From Chloroflexota bacterium (GTDB taxonomy: Bacteria; Chloroflexota; UBA5177): a stretch of 46,417 nucleotides of DNA. The notes below the pieces were generated by a model. That model had not been told where the DNA came from and searched no databases. It saw nothing but the letters and a program-made list of their open reading frames with translations. The translations under genes were made by a program, and so were the position numbers. Shown here one piece after another: positions 26,443 through 34,197 of the stretch (positions within the stretch are counted from its first letter, which is position 1; the number at the start of each line of letters is the position of its first letter). Location: the NCBI GenBank assembly GCA_025966365.1, contig JAICWV010000010.1, positions 1 through 46,417 of the forward strand, written 5' to 3'.

Positions 26443-26493
26443 CTATGAACACTCAACAAACATCAATGAGGATGCCGAGAGCAGTGTCTGCAC
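26443..26493 (-). CDS. Candidate leader peptide of the acetate operon, 16 aa
   Basis: A GTG at 26493 opens a 16-codon frame ending in TAG at 26443, 27 nt before the SatP-like start. It is preceded by AAAGGAGGTGA (26507-26497), an extended anti-16S complement that is stronger than the transporter gene's own site. The peptide reads MQTLLSASSLMFVECS. This arrangement suggests translational coupling or attenuation, or an mRNA-stabilising ribosome stand-by site. It may also be a strong site with no functional peptide. Confidence 0.4.
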   Translation of the reverse strand: MQTLLSASSLMFVECS

Positions 26494-26729
26494 CTCTCAC
26501 CTCCTTTCCTCCAGCAGCACAAACGACGACGCATGCCATGAGGCCAGGCCCCACACTGGGGAGAGGGACACGGAGCCGCTTGACGGCAGCATCCATGTCG
26601 CCGTTGCTGGGACCGTCATCTGGTCACCCGTCACCTGTCGTTCAGCTTCCAGGTGGTCTCAATACACCTGGGCTCTAGTCAGCGCGGGCTCCGGCTCATG
26701 CCGAAGTCGATGGATCACTCCCTGCGCTC
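26494..26729 (-). other. Long structured 5' leader of the acetate operon
   Basis: About 230 nt between the promoter and the mini-ORF have no convincing gene on either strand. A hairpin with 7-bp arms (26649-26655 and 26665-26671, CCAGGTG/CACCTGG) and a smaller one (26549-26561) are visible. I could not match it to a known riboswitch class. Confidence 0.45.
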
Positions 26730-26758
26730 TTTATACGCTTCAGATTCGCGATTTTCAA
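26730..26758 (-). promoter_or_regulatory. Strong sigma70-type promoter of the acetate operon
   Basis: On the minus strand TTGAAA (26758-26753) is followed after 17 nt by TATAAA (26735-26730). Both hexamers are 5/6 matches to consensus, and no other promoter of this quality lies before satP. The predicted leader is about 300 nt. Confidence 0.7.
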
Positions 26759-26797
26759 GCCCCCATTGATGTTTTGAGGGTCTGAGGGCTCAGCGAC

Positions 26798-27505
26798 CTA
26801 GACGCCACGCCCTTCAAGCGTGAACCATGGATCGAAGTAGGTCGCGAATCCGACCACTGCCTTCTCCACCTTGGGCTTGGCATCGACCACGAGACTGGAC
26901 CAGTGACCGAAGGTCATCACGTCGAAGTCCAGCCCCAGAATCCGATCCAGCGATTGCCGCCAGACCTCGAGGTCGCTCCCGATGCGCGGGTGGTGGGCTC
27001 CCCAGATGGTGTCGCCCGCGATCAGCAGCTTCTTCCCCTCGATCTCGGTCAGCAGGCAGACACTGCCCGCTGTGTGCCCCGGAGTGTGGTACACGGTCAA
27101 CTCATATCCATTGAGAGAGAAGATGTCTCCGTCCTGTAGAGGGCGATCCACGCTCACAGGCGGGAATGGATGGCCATAGAGGAAGGACGACGTGAGATCG
27201 TAGTCGCCGGTCTCCACCTGCTGCCGGTCGCCCTCGTGGAGGAGCAGCTCTGCATCGCTCTCCTTCCGAAGCGCTGCCATCCCCGACAGGTGGTCCCAGT
27301 GGCCATGCGTGCCGATGACGCGTCGGATGTCGCGCGGCTGATAGCCGAGCTCGGCGAGGTTTCGCTTCAGGGCCGGATATCCTTCCGTGCTCCCCACGTC
27401 GATCAGCGTCGGCTCATCACCCGGGATGAAGTAGGCGGTGGCATCAAAAGGATGGGTGATCTCACGACCGGATACCAGCCAGAGATCCCCTAAAAGTCGT
27501 TTCAT
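26798..27505 (-). CDS. MBL-fold metallo-hydrolase
   Basis: The 235-residue protein has the metallo-beta-lactamase fold with the metal motif THGHWDH (HxHxDH, near residue 67). Downstream ligands are VYHTPGHTAG (His), IAGDTIWG (Asp) and MTFGHWSS (His). Family members hydrolyse thioesters, lactones, phosphodiesters and other substrates with one or two zinc or iron ions; the substrate here is unknown. ATG 27505 is chosen because an extended -10 promoter (27535-27543) lies inside the upstream extension of the frame. It is divergent from the TetR gene, which may control both. Confidence 0.85.
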   Translation of the reverse strand: MKRLLGDLWLVSGREITHPFDATAYFIPGDEPTLIDVGSTEGYPALKRNLAELGYQPRDIRRVIGTHGHWDHLSGMAALRKESDAELLLHEGDRQQVETGDYDLTSSFLYGHPFPPVSVDRPLQDGDIFSLNGYELTVYHTPGHTAGSVCLLTEIEGKKLLIAGDTIWGAHHPRIGSDLEVWRQSLDRILGLDFDVMTFGHWSSLVVDAKPKVEKAVVGFATYFDPWFTLEGRGV

Positions 27506-27534
27506 TTCCCGCCCTACTATCGTCCCCGCGCGGG

Positions 27535-27543
27535 AGTATATCA
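27535..27543 (-). promoter_or_regulatory. Extended -10 promoter of the MBL-fold gene
   Basis: On the minus strand TGATATACT (27543-27535) fits the TGnTATAAT extended -10 class, with no good -35. Transcription would begin near 27528, about 23 nt before the ATG at 27505. Confidence 0.5.
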
Positions 27544-27612
27544 ACCGCCTCAACGGCAGAAGAAGCTGCCTCTCCGAGGGATGCGCCGGGGAACCCGGCG
27601 CTGCCAAGCAGC

Positions 27613-27641
27613 TTGACGCGGGACTCGCGACCCGGTAAAAT
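27613..27641 (+). promoter_or_regulatory. Sigma70-type promoter of the TetR operon
   Basis: TTGACG (27613-27618) and TAAAAT (27636-27641) are spaced by exactly 17 nt; both are 5/6 matches. The expected start is near 27648, just before the palindrome at 27657. Confidence 0.65.
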
Positions 27642-27656
27642 CCATCATATGCAGTA

Positions 27657-27671
27657 GTGAACAGTGTTCAC
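27657..27671. promoter_or_regulatory. Palindromic operator candidate for the TetR regulator
   Basis: GTGAAC-AGT-GTTCAC is a perfect inverted repeat with 6-bp arms, placed just after the predicted transcription start and 13 nt before the TetR ATG. The position suits autorepression. TetR operators are usually short palindromes of this kind. Confidence 0.55.
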
Positions 27672-27684
27672 CTTGGTGATTGGT

Positions 27685-28413
27685 ATGAAGGATCCCGCAC
27701 CGCCTATCCGCTTTCAGAAGCCGCCCTCTCTCCGCGAGCGACACCAGCAGAGCCGGCATGAGATGACCCAGGCTATCCTCACGGCCGCCCGCCTCATCAT
27801 GCAGAGGGACGGCGTCGCCGCTCTGAATCTGCACGAGATCGCGCGCATGATCGGTGTCCAGACCTCTGCCCTCTACAAGTACTTTCCGAGCAAAGCCGCG
27901 CTGTACGACGAGCTCTTTCGCCTGGGAACCCAGATGATTTACGAACGGATGGAAGCGGTGTACCGGCGGTACGAGCCAAGTTGGGAGCGGCTGTACGCGT
28001 GGGCAGCCACCCGAATGGCGTTTGCGCAGGAGAATCCTGACCTGGAGCACCTTCTCTACCACCGTGACGTCCCCGGATTCACGCCATCAGAAGAGAGCAT
28101 GGAGCTGAGCCGGAAACGGCTGCAGTCGGCGCGTGCCGCTATGGAAGAAGTCATCAATGCCGGTGTGATCGATCCCAGTGTTCCGGTGGACCGCGCCCTC
28201 GACCTCTTCCTGGCTGTGACCAGCGGGATCACCGAACAGCATATTGCCAATGAGCCGCATCTTCCGGTGGGACAGGGCCGCTTCGGCAGCCTCATTCCAG
28301 ACGCGCTTCGACTGTTCCAGGCGGCCTGGTCTCCAGCCGGAGCCATGCCACGCGACCAATCGATCCCGCAGGCCCCGAGCCAAAAAGGAGAAAACAACCA
28401 TGCAGCAGAGTGA
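27685..28413 (+). CDS. TetR-family transcriptional regulator
   Basis: The 242-residue protein has an N-terminal TetR DNA-binding domain (about residues 24-75). The helix-turn-helix is NLHEIARMIGVQTSALYKYF followed by PSKAALYDEL. The C-terminal helical ligand domain resembles TetR_C_33-type regulators. ATG 27685 is preferred to the GTG at 27664 because the latter lies within the palindromic operator candidate. The end overlaps the next gene by 14 bp, so the regulator is coupled to a maleylpyruvate-isomerase-like protein, and it may also control the divergent MBL-fold gene. The inducer is unknown. Confidence 0.9.
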   Translation: MKDPAPPIRFQKPPSLRERHQQSRHEMTQAILTAARLIMQRDGVAALNLHEIARMIGVQTSALYKYFPSKAALYDELFRLGTQMIYERMEAVYRRYEPSWERLYAWAATRMAFAQENPDLEHLLYHRDVPGFTPSEESMELSRKRLQSARAAMEEVINAGVIDPSVPVDRALDLFLAVTSGITEQHIANEPHLPVGQGRFGSLIPDALRLFQAAWSPAGAMPRDQSIPQAPSQKGENNHAAE

Positions 28414-29308
28414 GACCGCGGTCGACTCTCAGGACGCTCACGTCATCCCTCCCGTTTCGCCAGATGAAGCGGTGAGCCTGGCTTCCACCGAGCTAGCACG
28501 GTTCCTGGCGCTGCTCGAATCCCTGGCACTCCATGATTGGGAGGCGCCGACCGACTGTACCTTGTGGACGGTCCACGACGTGGTGGCACACGTGGCAGGC
28601 GCGCTGGCAGCGTATGCGGACAGGGATTTGCTGGCCGCACGGAGCGAGCCATGGCCCAGCCGGCAAACGGATGCGCCGGGCGTTACCATGGCCGTATTCA
28701 TCGCCGATGTGACGGGAATCCCCCAGACTCGCCGAGATGCTTACCGAGCTCTCGGCTTCAATCCTCTGGACGCGCTTAACCAATATCAGGTGGACGAACG
28801 CGAGCATGCGACGCCAGATGAACTCATGGACGAGCTACGGACAGCTGGTCCGGCCGGCATCGCCTGCAGACGGTCGATGCCCGATGCCGTTCGCAATGTG
28901 CAGCTGCCGATCGCCGGGGCGAGGGCTCCGGTACACTACCTTACCGACGTGATCTACCCACGTGACATGTGGATGCACCGCATGGAAATTGCACTCGCCA
29001 CCGGTCATTCCATCATCCGTACCTCGGATCATGAGGGGCGTCTCACCGCCCTGGTCATGCGCGATCTGGCTCGCCGCCTGACGCCTGACCTCGGTAGCCG
29101 GACCGCCGTCTACCGGCTCATCGGGCCCGACGGAGGCGCCTTTCGGTTTGGCGCACGTCACGCCCCGGACTGTGTCATATCCATGGACACCGTCGACTTT
29201 CATCTGCTCGCCTCCGGCCGCCGCAGTCCTCGGGAGTCATGTGCCTCCATAGAAGGCGACACCGAGTTTGGGGGGCGCCTGCTGGAACAAACAGAAGTAG
29301 GCTACTAG
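28400..29308 (+). CDS. Maleylpyruvate-isomerase-like (DinB-fold, MDMPI N-terminal) protein
   Basis: The 302-residue protein begins with the four-helix DinB/MDMPI domain (about residues 20-180). Typical signatures are LHDWEAPTDCTLWTVHDVVA and HVAGALAAYADR, with a His (VVAHVAG) in the metal-binding position, and a later DVIYPRDMWMHRMEIA segment. Relatives include mycothiol-dependent maleylpyruvate isomerase and many unassigned thiol-dependent or metal-binding enzymes. The C-terminal part (about 190-302) is a sterol-carrier-like unit. AAGGAG precedes the ATG by 9 nt inside the end of the TetR gene, so it is probably part of the TetR regulon. Confidence 0.8.
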   Translation: MQQSETAVDSQDAHVIPPVSPDEAVSLASTELARFLALLESLALHDWEAPTDCTLWTVHDVVAHVAGALAAYADRDLLAARSEPWPSRQTDAPGVTMAVFIADVTGIPQTRRDAYRALGFNPLDALNQYQVDEREHATPDELMDELRTAGPAGIACRRSMPDAVRNVQLPIAGARAPVHYLTDVIYPRDMWMHRMEIALATGHSIIRTSDHEGRLTALVMRDLARRLTPDLGSRTAVYRLIGPDGGAFRFGARHAPDCVISMDTVDFHLLASGRRSPRESCASIEGDTEFGGRLLEQTEVGY

Positions 29309-29334
29309 CCCGGCAACGATGGACTGCTCCGCCA

Positions 29335-30561
29335 TCAGGAAATGATCAGCTGCTCCGCGGCGGACTGGAACGCCGTTAGCAGCTCGGGGCCGTCCTCCCG
29401 GAGCGTGACCACGTCGCAGTGGCGCATGCCGCCGTATCCCTCGATATAGATAGAGGGCTCGACATTGAAGGTCATGCCGACCTCCAGACGGTCCGGTGAC
29501 GCCGGATGGAGTCGTGGCGGAAACTCGGCGCTGATTGCCGAGAACCCCACGTTGTGCCCCAATCCATGCGTGAAGTTCGCGCCGAAGCCATGGGCGGTGA
29601 GCACGTCGCGCGCCGCCGCGTCCACTTCGGCCGCGGCCTCTCCCGGCTGGATACGGGCCAGAGCAGCGGCCCGGGCGGCGAAAATGGCATCGTACATGGA
29701 CTGCTGCCGCTCGTCCGGCGTGCCCAGGGTGTAGGTTCGCGTGATGTCGGACCAATACCCGTCTACATACGAATTGCAGTGAATGAGGACCAGATCGCCC
29801 TCCCGCAGCTCCCGATTCCTGGTGCGGGCATAGGCGGCGCCGGCACCTGCGGAGTTGGGGCCTGACATGCACCAGGCAAAGCCTCCCGCGCGCTCCACGC
29901 CGGGACGCGCCAGTCCCTCCTCCGACAGCGGTGCCGCTACTCGCGCTGCCACCTCCGGCTCTCGCATTCCCGGGCGGATGCTCGCGCTTTCCCGGGTAAA
30001 TGCGGTTCCGGCAATCTCGCAGGCCAGGCGCACCCGGCCGGTCTCGTACGGCGTCATCACTGCCCGCGATTGTGAGAGCGCGTCCATGCCGGACTGTAGC
30101 GCGGCATCGGGTGCCGCCTCGGCCAGCACGCGGCTGAGGGCAGCGCCGTACATGAACATCGCGGCGTAGGACGCGTTTTCAAACATCGGGCCGTCCTCGT
30201 AGCCGATCCGTGCCTGTGACAGACCCAGATCCGCGAGCAGCGCCCTCAGAGGCTCCCGCGCCGCCTCCGCCGGGCTGATCAGCTGCTGGAGCGATCCGGG
30301 CCGGTATGTCCGTACCTCGCCGGCCCAGCCTCCGGCTGCCAGATCGCGCTCGTCCTCGGGCGCCAGCACCGCAACCCCGTCTCCCGTCGCCACCGCGACA
30401 GCCGTTCCCACTACCGGCCAGTACCCGCTCAGCACCAGGACATTGTCCGGCCAGGTGCATACCAGCGCATCGAGTCCGGACCCGCTTAAAGCCTGCCGCA
30501 CATAACTGATCCGCTCGCGTCCGCCTTCGTCACATCGCGTATCGCTGTTCACTGACTGCAT
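29335..30561 (-). CDS. M24-family (Xaa-Pro aminopeptidase / creatinase-like) protein with altered metal site
   Basis: The 408-residue protein has the creatinase N-terminal domain (about 15-160) and the pita-bread M24 domain (about 170-395). It keeps the second Asp (GYWSDITRTY), the His of HGLGHNVG and the Glu of NVEPSIY. The first metal Asp of the usual LIDxG motif is His here (LIHCNSY), and the last metal Glu of RIED is replaced (MRHCDVV). It may therefore be a creatinase-like or non-canonical hydrolase rather than a dinuclear metallopeptidase. It stands alone, converging on the isomerase-like gene and divergent from the ion channel. Confidence 0.82.
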   Translation of the reverse strand: MQSVNSDTRCDEGGRERISYVRQALSGSGLDALVCTWPDNVLVLSGYWPVVGTAVAVATGDGVAVLAPEDERDLAAGGWAGEVRTYRPGSLQQLISPAEAAREPLRALLADLGLSQARIGYEDGPMFENASYAAMFMYGAALSRVLAEAAPDAALQSGMDALSQSRAVMTPYETGRVRLACEIAGTAFTRESASIRPGMREPEVAARVAAPLSEEGLARPGVERAGGFAWCMSGPNSAGAGAAYARTRNRELREGDLVLIHCNSYVDGYWSDITRTYTLGTPDERQQSMYDAIFAARAAALARIQPGEAAAEVDAAARDVLTAHGFGANFTHGLGHNVGFSAISAEFPPRLHPASPDRLEVGMTFNVEPSIYIEGYGGMRHCDVVTLREDGPELLTAFQSAAEQLIIS

Positions 30562-30689
30562 CTCTCTTACTGACTAACTGTGGGCATCCCGGGCTGCGCC
30601 CCGGGCCCCGCACTCCAGTATGAACCCGTTCCCGAGGTCCGATCCCACCAGGCGCGTCGCGGCACGGGCCTTGCCCTCGGGATGGTGAG

Positions 30690-31598
30690 ATGGCTCGTGA
30701 AGTACATCAGCGCATGGTGCGGCGGGAGCGGCACCAGCTTCAGACTCGCGTCCGGAACTGGATGGAGATTCCTCTGGCGGTGCTTGCCATCGTCATGGTG
30801 GTCCTGCTCGTCATCGACCTGGCCAACCTCGTCTCTCCGGCCTGGGAAGCCCGCGTCCACAATGCCGAGACACTCATCTGGGCCGTCTTCGTGGTCGACT
30901 TTGTGATCGAGTTCGCGCTGGCACCGAGCAAGCCGCGCTACCTCCGCCGGAACTGGATCACCGCCATCTCCGTCCTGCTGCCTGCCTTCGGTGTGCTCCG
31001 GCTGGTCCGCGCTGTGCAGCTCCTGCGCGGTTTGAGCTTGCTCCGTATCCTGGCAGTGTTCAATCGTGGAACGCGTGCGCTGGGCCATGTCGCCCGCCGC
31101 GGTCAGCTCGGGTATGTGGCGGCCCTTACCACCATCGTCATCCTGATCGGCGCGGCAAGTGTCTATTACTTCGAGCAGGGTGACGCCGCGTCCTCGATCA
31201 AGACCATCGGCGATGCCCTGTGGTGGTCGGCTACCGTCGTTACCACCATCAACACCGGTCTGGAGCCGTCTACCCTGGAGGGCCGCATTATCGGGTTCTT
31301 GCTGCGCCTCTTCGCCCTCGGCGTCACCGGCTATGTGACAGCCCTGATCGCCGCCTACATCCTCGGTTTCAGGGATGAACGCGGATTGGGTAAGGAGGAT
31401 CGCACCGAGATCCGGCGTCTGCGAGAGGAGCTAGCAGAGCTGCGTGCGGTGCTTCTGTCATCCCAACCCGGGATGGCAGGCGACCTTCGCGTGGAGCACG
31501 TGCCGCGCGAAGCGGGGAATGGCAACCGGCCTGCCGGTCTCCAGGCAGCCCACGGGCAGACTGAGCTAGAGTCGGGTACGTCCCACCCGGAGAGATAG
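30690..31598 (+). CDS. Voltage-gated-type cation channel with non-canonical selectivity filter
   Basis: The 302-residue membrane protein has six hydrophobic segments: about residues 25-47, 62-82, 90-106, an S4-like helix 108-132, 142-164 and 200-228. The S4-like helix has spaced Arg residues in LRLVRAVQLLRGLSLLRIL. The pore helix WWSATVVTTI leads to TTINTGLEP (near residue 183), where potassium channels have TVGYGD. A C-terminal coiled coil (about 238-258) may hold subunits together. The filter suggests altered ion selectivity, so I call it a cation channel and not a potassium channel. It precedes an acyl-CoA ligase gene on the same strand. Confidence 0.8.
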   Translation: MAREVHQRMVRRERHQLQTRVRNWMEIPLAVLAIVMVVLLVIDLANLVSPAWEARVHNAETLIWAVFVVDFVIEFALAPSKPRYLRRNWITAISVLLPAFGVLRLVRAVQLLRGLSLLRILAVFNRGTRALGHVARRGQLGYVAALTTIVILIGAASVYYFEQGDAASSIKTIGDALWWSATVVTTINTGLEPSTLEGRIIGFLLRLFALGVTGYVTALIAAYILGFRDERGLGKEDRTEIRRLREELAELRAVLLSSQPGMAGDLRVEHVPREAGNGNRPAGLQAAHGQTELESGTSHPER

Positions 31599-31600
31599 CC

Positions 31601-31645
31601 ATGACCGATCAAGCTCCCACAGCGTTCGAGCGTGTCCGCGTCTGA
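31601..31645 (+). CDS. Possible 14-codon leader frame (or frameshifted N terminus) of the acyl-CoA ligase
   Basis: An ATG at 31601 lies 2 nt after the channel stop and is preceded by GGAGAG. It encodes MTDQAPTAFERVRV and stops at 31645, overlapping the ligase GTG (31632) in another frame. Either this is a coupling leader peptide, or a single-base change shifted the true start of the ligase. Confidence 0.35.
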   Translation: MTDQAPTAFERVRV

Positions 31646-33242
31646 AAGCGACGGCCCGCGCAGCCGCGACCTGAGCACACTCAACGCCGGAGCCTTAGTC
31701 CATCTCGCTGCCCGCGCGGCGCCCGATCAGGTTGCGCTGATCAGCGGCGACCTTGAGATGACCTACCGTGACCTCGACCGGCGGGTGGACGAAGCAGCGG
31801 CGATCTGGCAGGCCCTGGGCATTCAGAAGGGGGACCGGGTCGCGTTCATGCTTCCAAACGGCGAGGCGTTTCTGGAGGCGTGGCTGGGTCTGGCCCGAGC
31901 GGGTGGGGTGCTGGTGGCCATCAACACTCGATGGCAGGGGGATGAGATCGCCTACTTTCTGGAGTTGACCGAGCCGCGTCTCGCCGTGGTCGGCTCCCAT
32001 CTCTACGACGTGTTTCTCGGCGCGGCGGGCCGAACGGGCCTGAAGCGAATCGTGAGGATGGATCCCGGGCACAGTTTCGCGGAGGCAGTGGAGCGGTCGG
32101 ACCGCGGGCTGAAGCCCTCGGATACGCCAGATGAAGTGCAGCTAGGATCGAGTGATCCGATTAGCTTTATCAGCACGTCGGGCACCACCGGCCGGCCCAA
32201 GGCAGTGGTGCAGACCCACGGAAACTTCGTCCTGACCGGTGAGGGTTATGCCGATTGGGTCGGGCTCAAGCGGGGTGATCGCATCTACCTGTGCTTGCCG
32301 CTCTTCCACATCAATTCACAGGCATACTCGACCATGGGCGCGATCGCTGCCGGAGCCACCATTGTGATGGCAGAGCGGTTCAGCGCCTCCCGCTTCTGGC
32401 CGGACATGAACCGGTATGGCGTGAACATCTTCAACTTCGTGGGCTCGATGCTCGCCGTCCTGCTGCAACGTGAGCCGACACCGGAGGAACAGAGCCACGC
32501 TGTCCGACTCGCCTATGGAGGTCCGATTCCAGCGAGCCCGCCTCGCGCCGAAATCGAGCGGCGCTTCCACCTGACCTTGATCTCCGGTATCGGCATGAGT
32601 GAAAACACCTTCGGGCTCATCGAGTCCCGCGACGGGGAGCGGCGAGAGGGCTCCCTGGGCAAGGCACGCCAGCACCCGGATCCCCGGATCGTCAACGAGG
32701 CCCGGGTGGTGGATGACCTGGATCGACCAGCCCCGGCCGGTGAGGTCGGCGAGCTTGTCTATCGCAACCCGCTGATGATGACCGGCTACTACCGCAACTC
32801 CTCCGGAACAGCCGAGGCCATACGCGATGGCTGGCTGCACACAGGCGATCTCGTGCGCCAGGATCAGGACGGCTTTTTCTACTTTGTCGATCGCAAGAAG
32901 GACATCATCAGGGTGCGCGGAGAGAACGTTGCGCCGGCCGAGGTGGAGCGCGTCCTCGCCGGACATCCCGACGTGCTGGACGTGGCGGTGATCGGCGTTC
33001 CCTCTCAGCTGACGGAGGAGGACGTAGCTGCTTTCATCGTGCCCCACCCGGCACATAGGGTCGATGAGGAAGCCCTTGTGGAGTGGTGCCGCGCGCGTCT
33101 CGCTTCCTTCAAAGTGCCCCGCTACGTCTGGCTGTCCGACGGCCTTCCCAGGACAGAAACGCAACGGATCGAGAAACACCGACTGCGAGAGCGAGCGCGC
33201 GATCTGCTCGTCGATATGCCGGAGAAAGGAGTGCGGCGATGA
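31632..33242 (+). CDS. AMP-forming acyl-CoA ligase
   Basis: The 536-residue enzyme of the ANL superfamily has the adenylation P-loop STSGTTGRPKAV (near residue 180). Further motifs are YGGPIPASPPRAEIERRF, the hinge GDLVRQDQDGFFYFVDRKKDIIRVRGENVAP region, and a C-terminal domain. The usual A10 catalytic Lys (PRTxxGK) is Arg in LPRTETQRIEKHRL, as in crotonobetaine/carnitine-CoA-ligase-like relatives. It should activate a carboxylate to its CoA ester. Its stop overlaps the start of a citryl-CoA-lyase-like gene (ATGA), so the acid may be a citrate-like compound. The GTG start has no clear site of its own; an out-of-frame ATG at 31601 does. Confidence 0.85.
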   Translation: MSASESDGPRSRDLSTLNAGALVHLAARAAPDQVALISGDLEMTYRDLDRRVDEAAAIWQALGIQKGDRVAFMLPNGEAFLEAWLGLARAGGVLVAINTRWQGDEIAYFLELTEPRLAVVGSHLYDVFLGAAGRTGLKRIVRMDPGHSFAEAVERSDRGLKPSDTPDEVQLGSSDPISFISTSGTTGRPKAVVQTHGNFVLTGEGYADWVGLKRGDRIYLCLPLFHINSQAYSTMGAIAAGATIVMAERFSASRFWPDMNRYGVNIFNFVGSMLAVLLQREPTPEEQSHAVRLAYGGPIPASPPRAEIERRFHLTLISGIGMSENTFGLIESRDGERREGSLGKARQHPDPRIVNEARVVDDLDRPAPAGEVGELVYRNPLMMTGYYRNSSGTAEAIRDGWLHTGDLVRQDQDGFFYFVDRKKDIIRVRGENVAPAEVERVLAGHPDVLDVAVIGVPSQLTEEDVAAFIVPHPAHRVDEEALVEWCRARLASFKVPRYVWLSDGLPRTETQRIEKHRLRERARDLLVDMPEKGVRR

Positions 33243-34003
33243 CGGATTCTCCACGAAGCATGCATTCTCACCTGAGTCGCAGTAGCCGCGACCGCATCTC
33301 GATCCGCGGCGCCGACCTGACCGACGACCTCATGGGTAAGGTCAATCTTGGCGACATGGCGTTCCTCGAGCTGATGGGCCGGATTCCGGATGAGGGAGAG
33401 TCCCGCGTTTTCAATGCCATGCTGGTGGCACTGGTCGAGCACGGTATCACACCCAGCACCCTGGCGGCGCGGCTCACCTACCTGGGGGCCCCTGAAGCCT
33501 TGCAGGGAGCCGTCGCAGCAGGAGTCCTGGGCCTGGGGTCGGTATTCGTGGGCACGATCGAGGGCGCCGCCCGGATGCTGCAGGAAGCTCCTCTGGATAC
33601 GGCCGCGCATGCGCGTGACGTGGCCGCGAGCATCGTGGCCCGGCATCGAGAGGAAGGGAAGTCCATCCCCGGACTCGGTCACCCCATCCACACGCCGGTT
33701 GATCCGCGCGCAACACGGCTGTTCACACTCGCCCAAGAGGCCGGTCTCTCCGGCCGGTACGTCGACCTGATGCACCTCATCGCCGAGGAAGCGGAGCGAG
33801 CTCTGGGGCGCCGCTTGCCCATCAACGTCACCGGCGCAGTGGGCGCACTGGCCAGCGAGATGAGGATACCCTGGCGTATATGCCGGGGACTGGGACTCAT
33901 GGCACGCCCCATAGGTCTGGTTGCTCATCTCCTGGAAGAGATGCAGGAGCCCATGGCACGTCATGTCTGGGAGTGGGCGGAGGAGCAGGTCGAGGAAGGC
34001 TAA
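33239..34003 (+). CDS. Citryl-CoA lyase-like protein of the citrate synthase superfamily
   Basis: The 254-residue protein is much shorter than citrate synthase and matches the stand-alone citryl-CoA lyase type. It has LGDMAFLELMGRIPDEGESR, a glycine-rich GVLGLGSVFVGTIEGAA stretch, the catalytic His motif PGLGHPIHTPVDPR (near residue 145) and a C-terminal GLMARPIGLVAHLLEEMQEP. The position of the usual catalytic Asp (NVDG) reads NVTG. The family cleaves citryl-CoA to acetyl-CoA and oxaloacetate, or condenses related acyl-CoAs. AAGGAG lies 8 nt before the ATG, and its start overlaps the ligase stop. Confidence 0.82.
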   Translation: MTDSPRSMHSHLSRSSRDRISIRGADLTDDLMGKVNLGDMAFLELMGRIPDEGESRVFNAMLVALVEHGITPSTLAARLTYLGAPEALQGAVAAGVLGLGSVFVGTIEGAARMLQEAPLDTAAHARDVAASIVARHREEGKSIPGLGHPIHTPVDPRATRLFTLAQEAGLSGRYVDLMHLIAEEAERALGRRLPINVTGAVGALASEMRIPWRICRGLGLMARPIGLVAHLLEEMQEPMARHVWEWAEEQVEEG

Positions 34004-34007
34004 GCGC

Positions 34008-34172
34008 TCAACCCGTGACCAGCATCACCGCGATGGGTGTTACGACCAGGAAGAACGCGGCCACGATGGCAATGACGATCTTGGTGCGTATGGACAGCGG
34101 GAGCAGGATGACGACGTACCCAAGGACGGGACTGAGAAGGAATAGGACAGAGAGAACGATGATGACATTCAT
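34008..34172 (-). CDS. Small two-helix membrane protein, 54 aa
   Basis: This short frame encodes almost entirely hydrophobic residues in two helices (about 2-26 and 31-53), joined by a basic turn (SIRTK). Its stop lies 4 bp from the convergent citryl-CoA-lyase-like stop. An AGG-containing site precedes the ATG by about 8 nt. The hydrophobic pattern is too regular for a chance frame. The function is unknown; two-helix proteins of this size often regulate or stabilise membrane complexes. Confidence 0.7.
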   Translation of the reverse strand: MNVIIVLSVLFLLSPVLGYVVILLPLSIRTKIVIAIVAAFFLVVTPIAVMLVTG

Positions 34173-34197
34173 CGTTCTAACCTACGAACAAAAGAGA

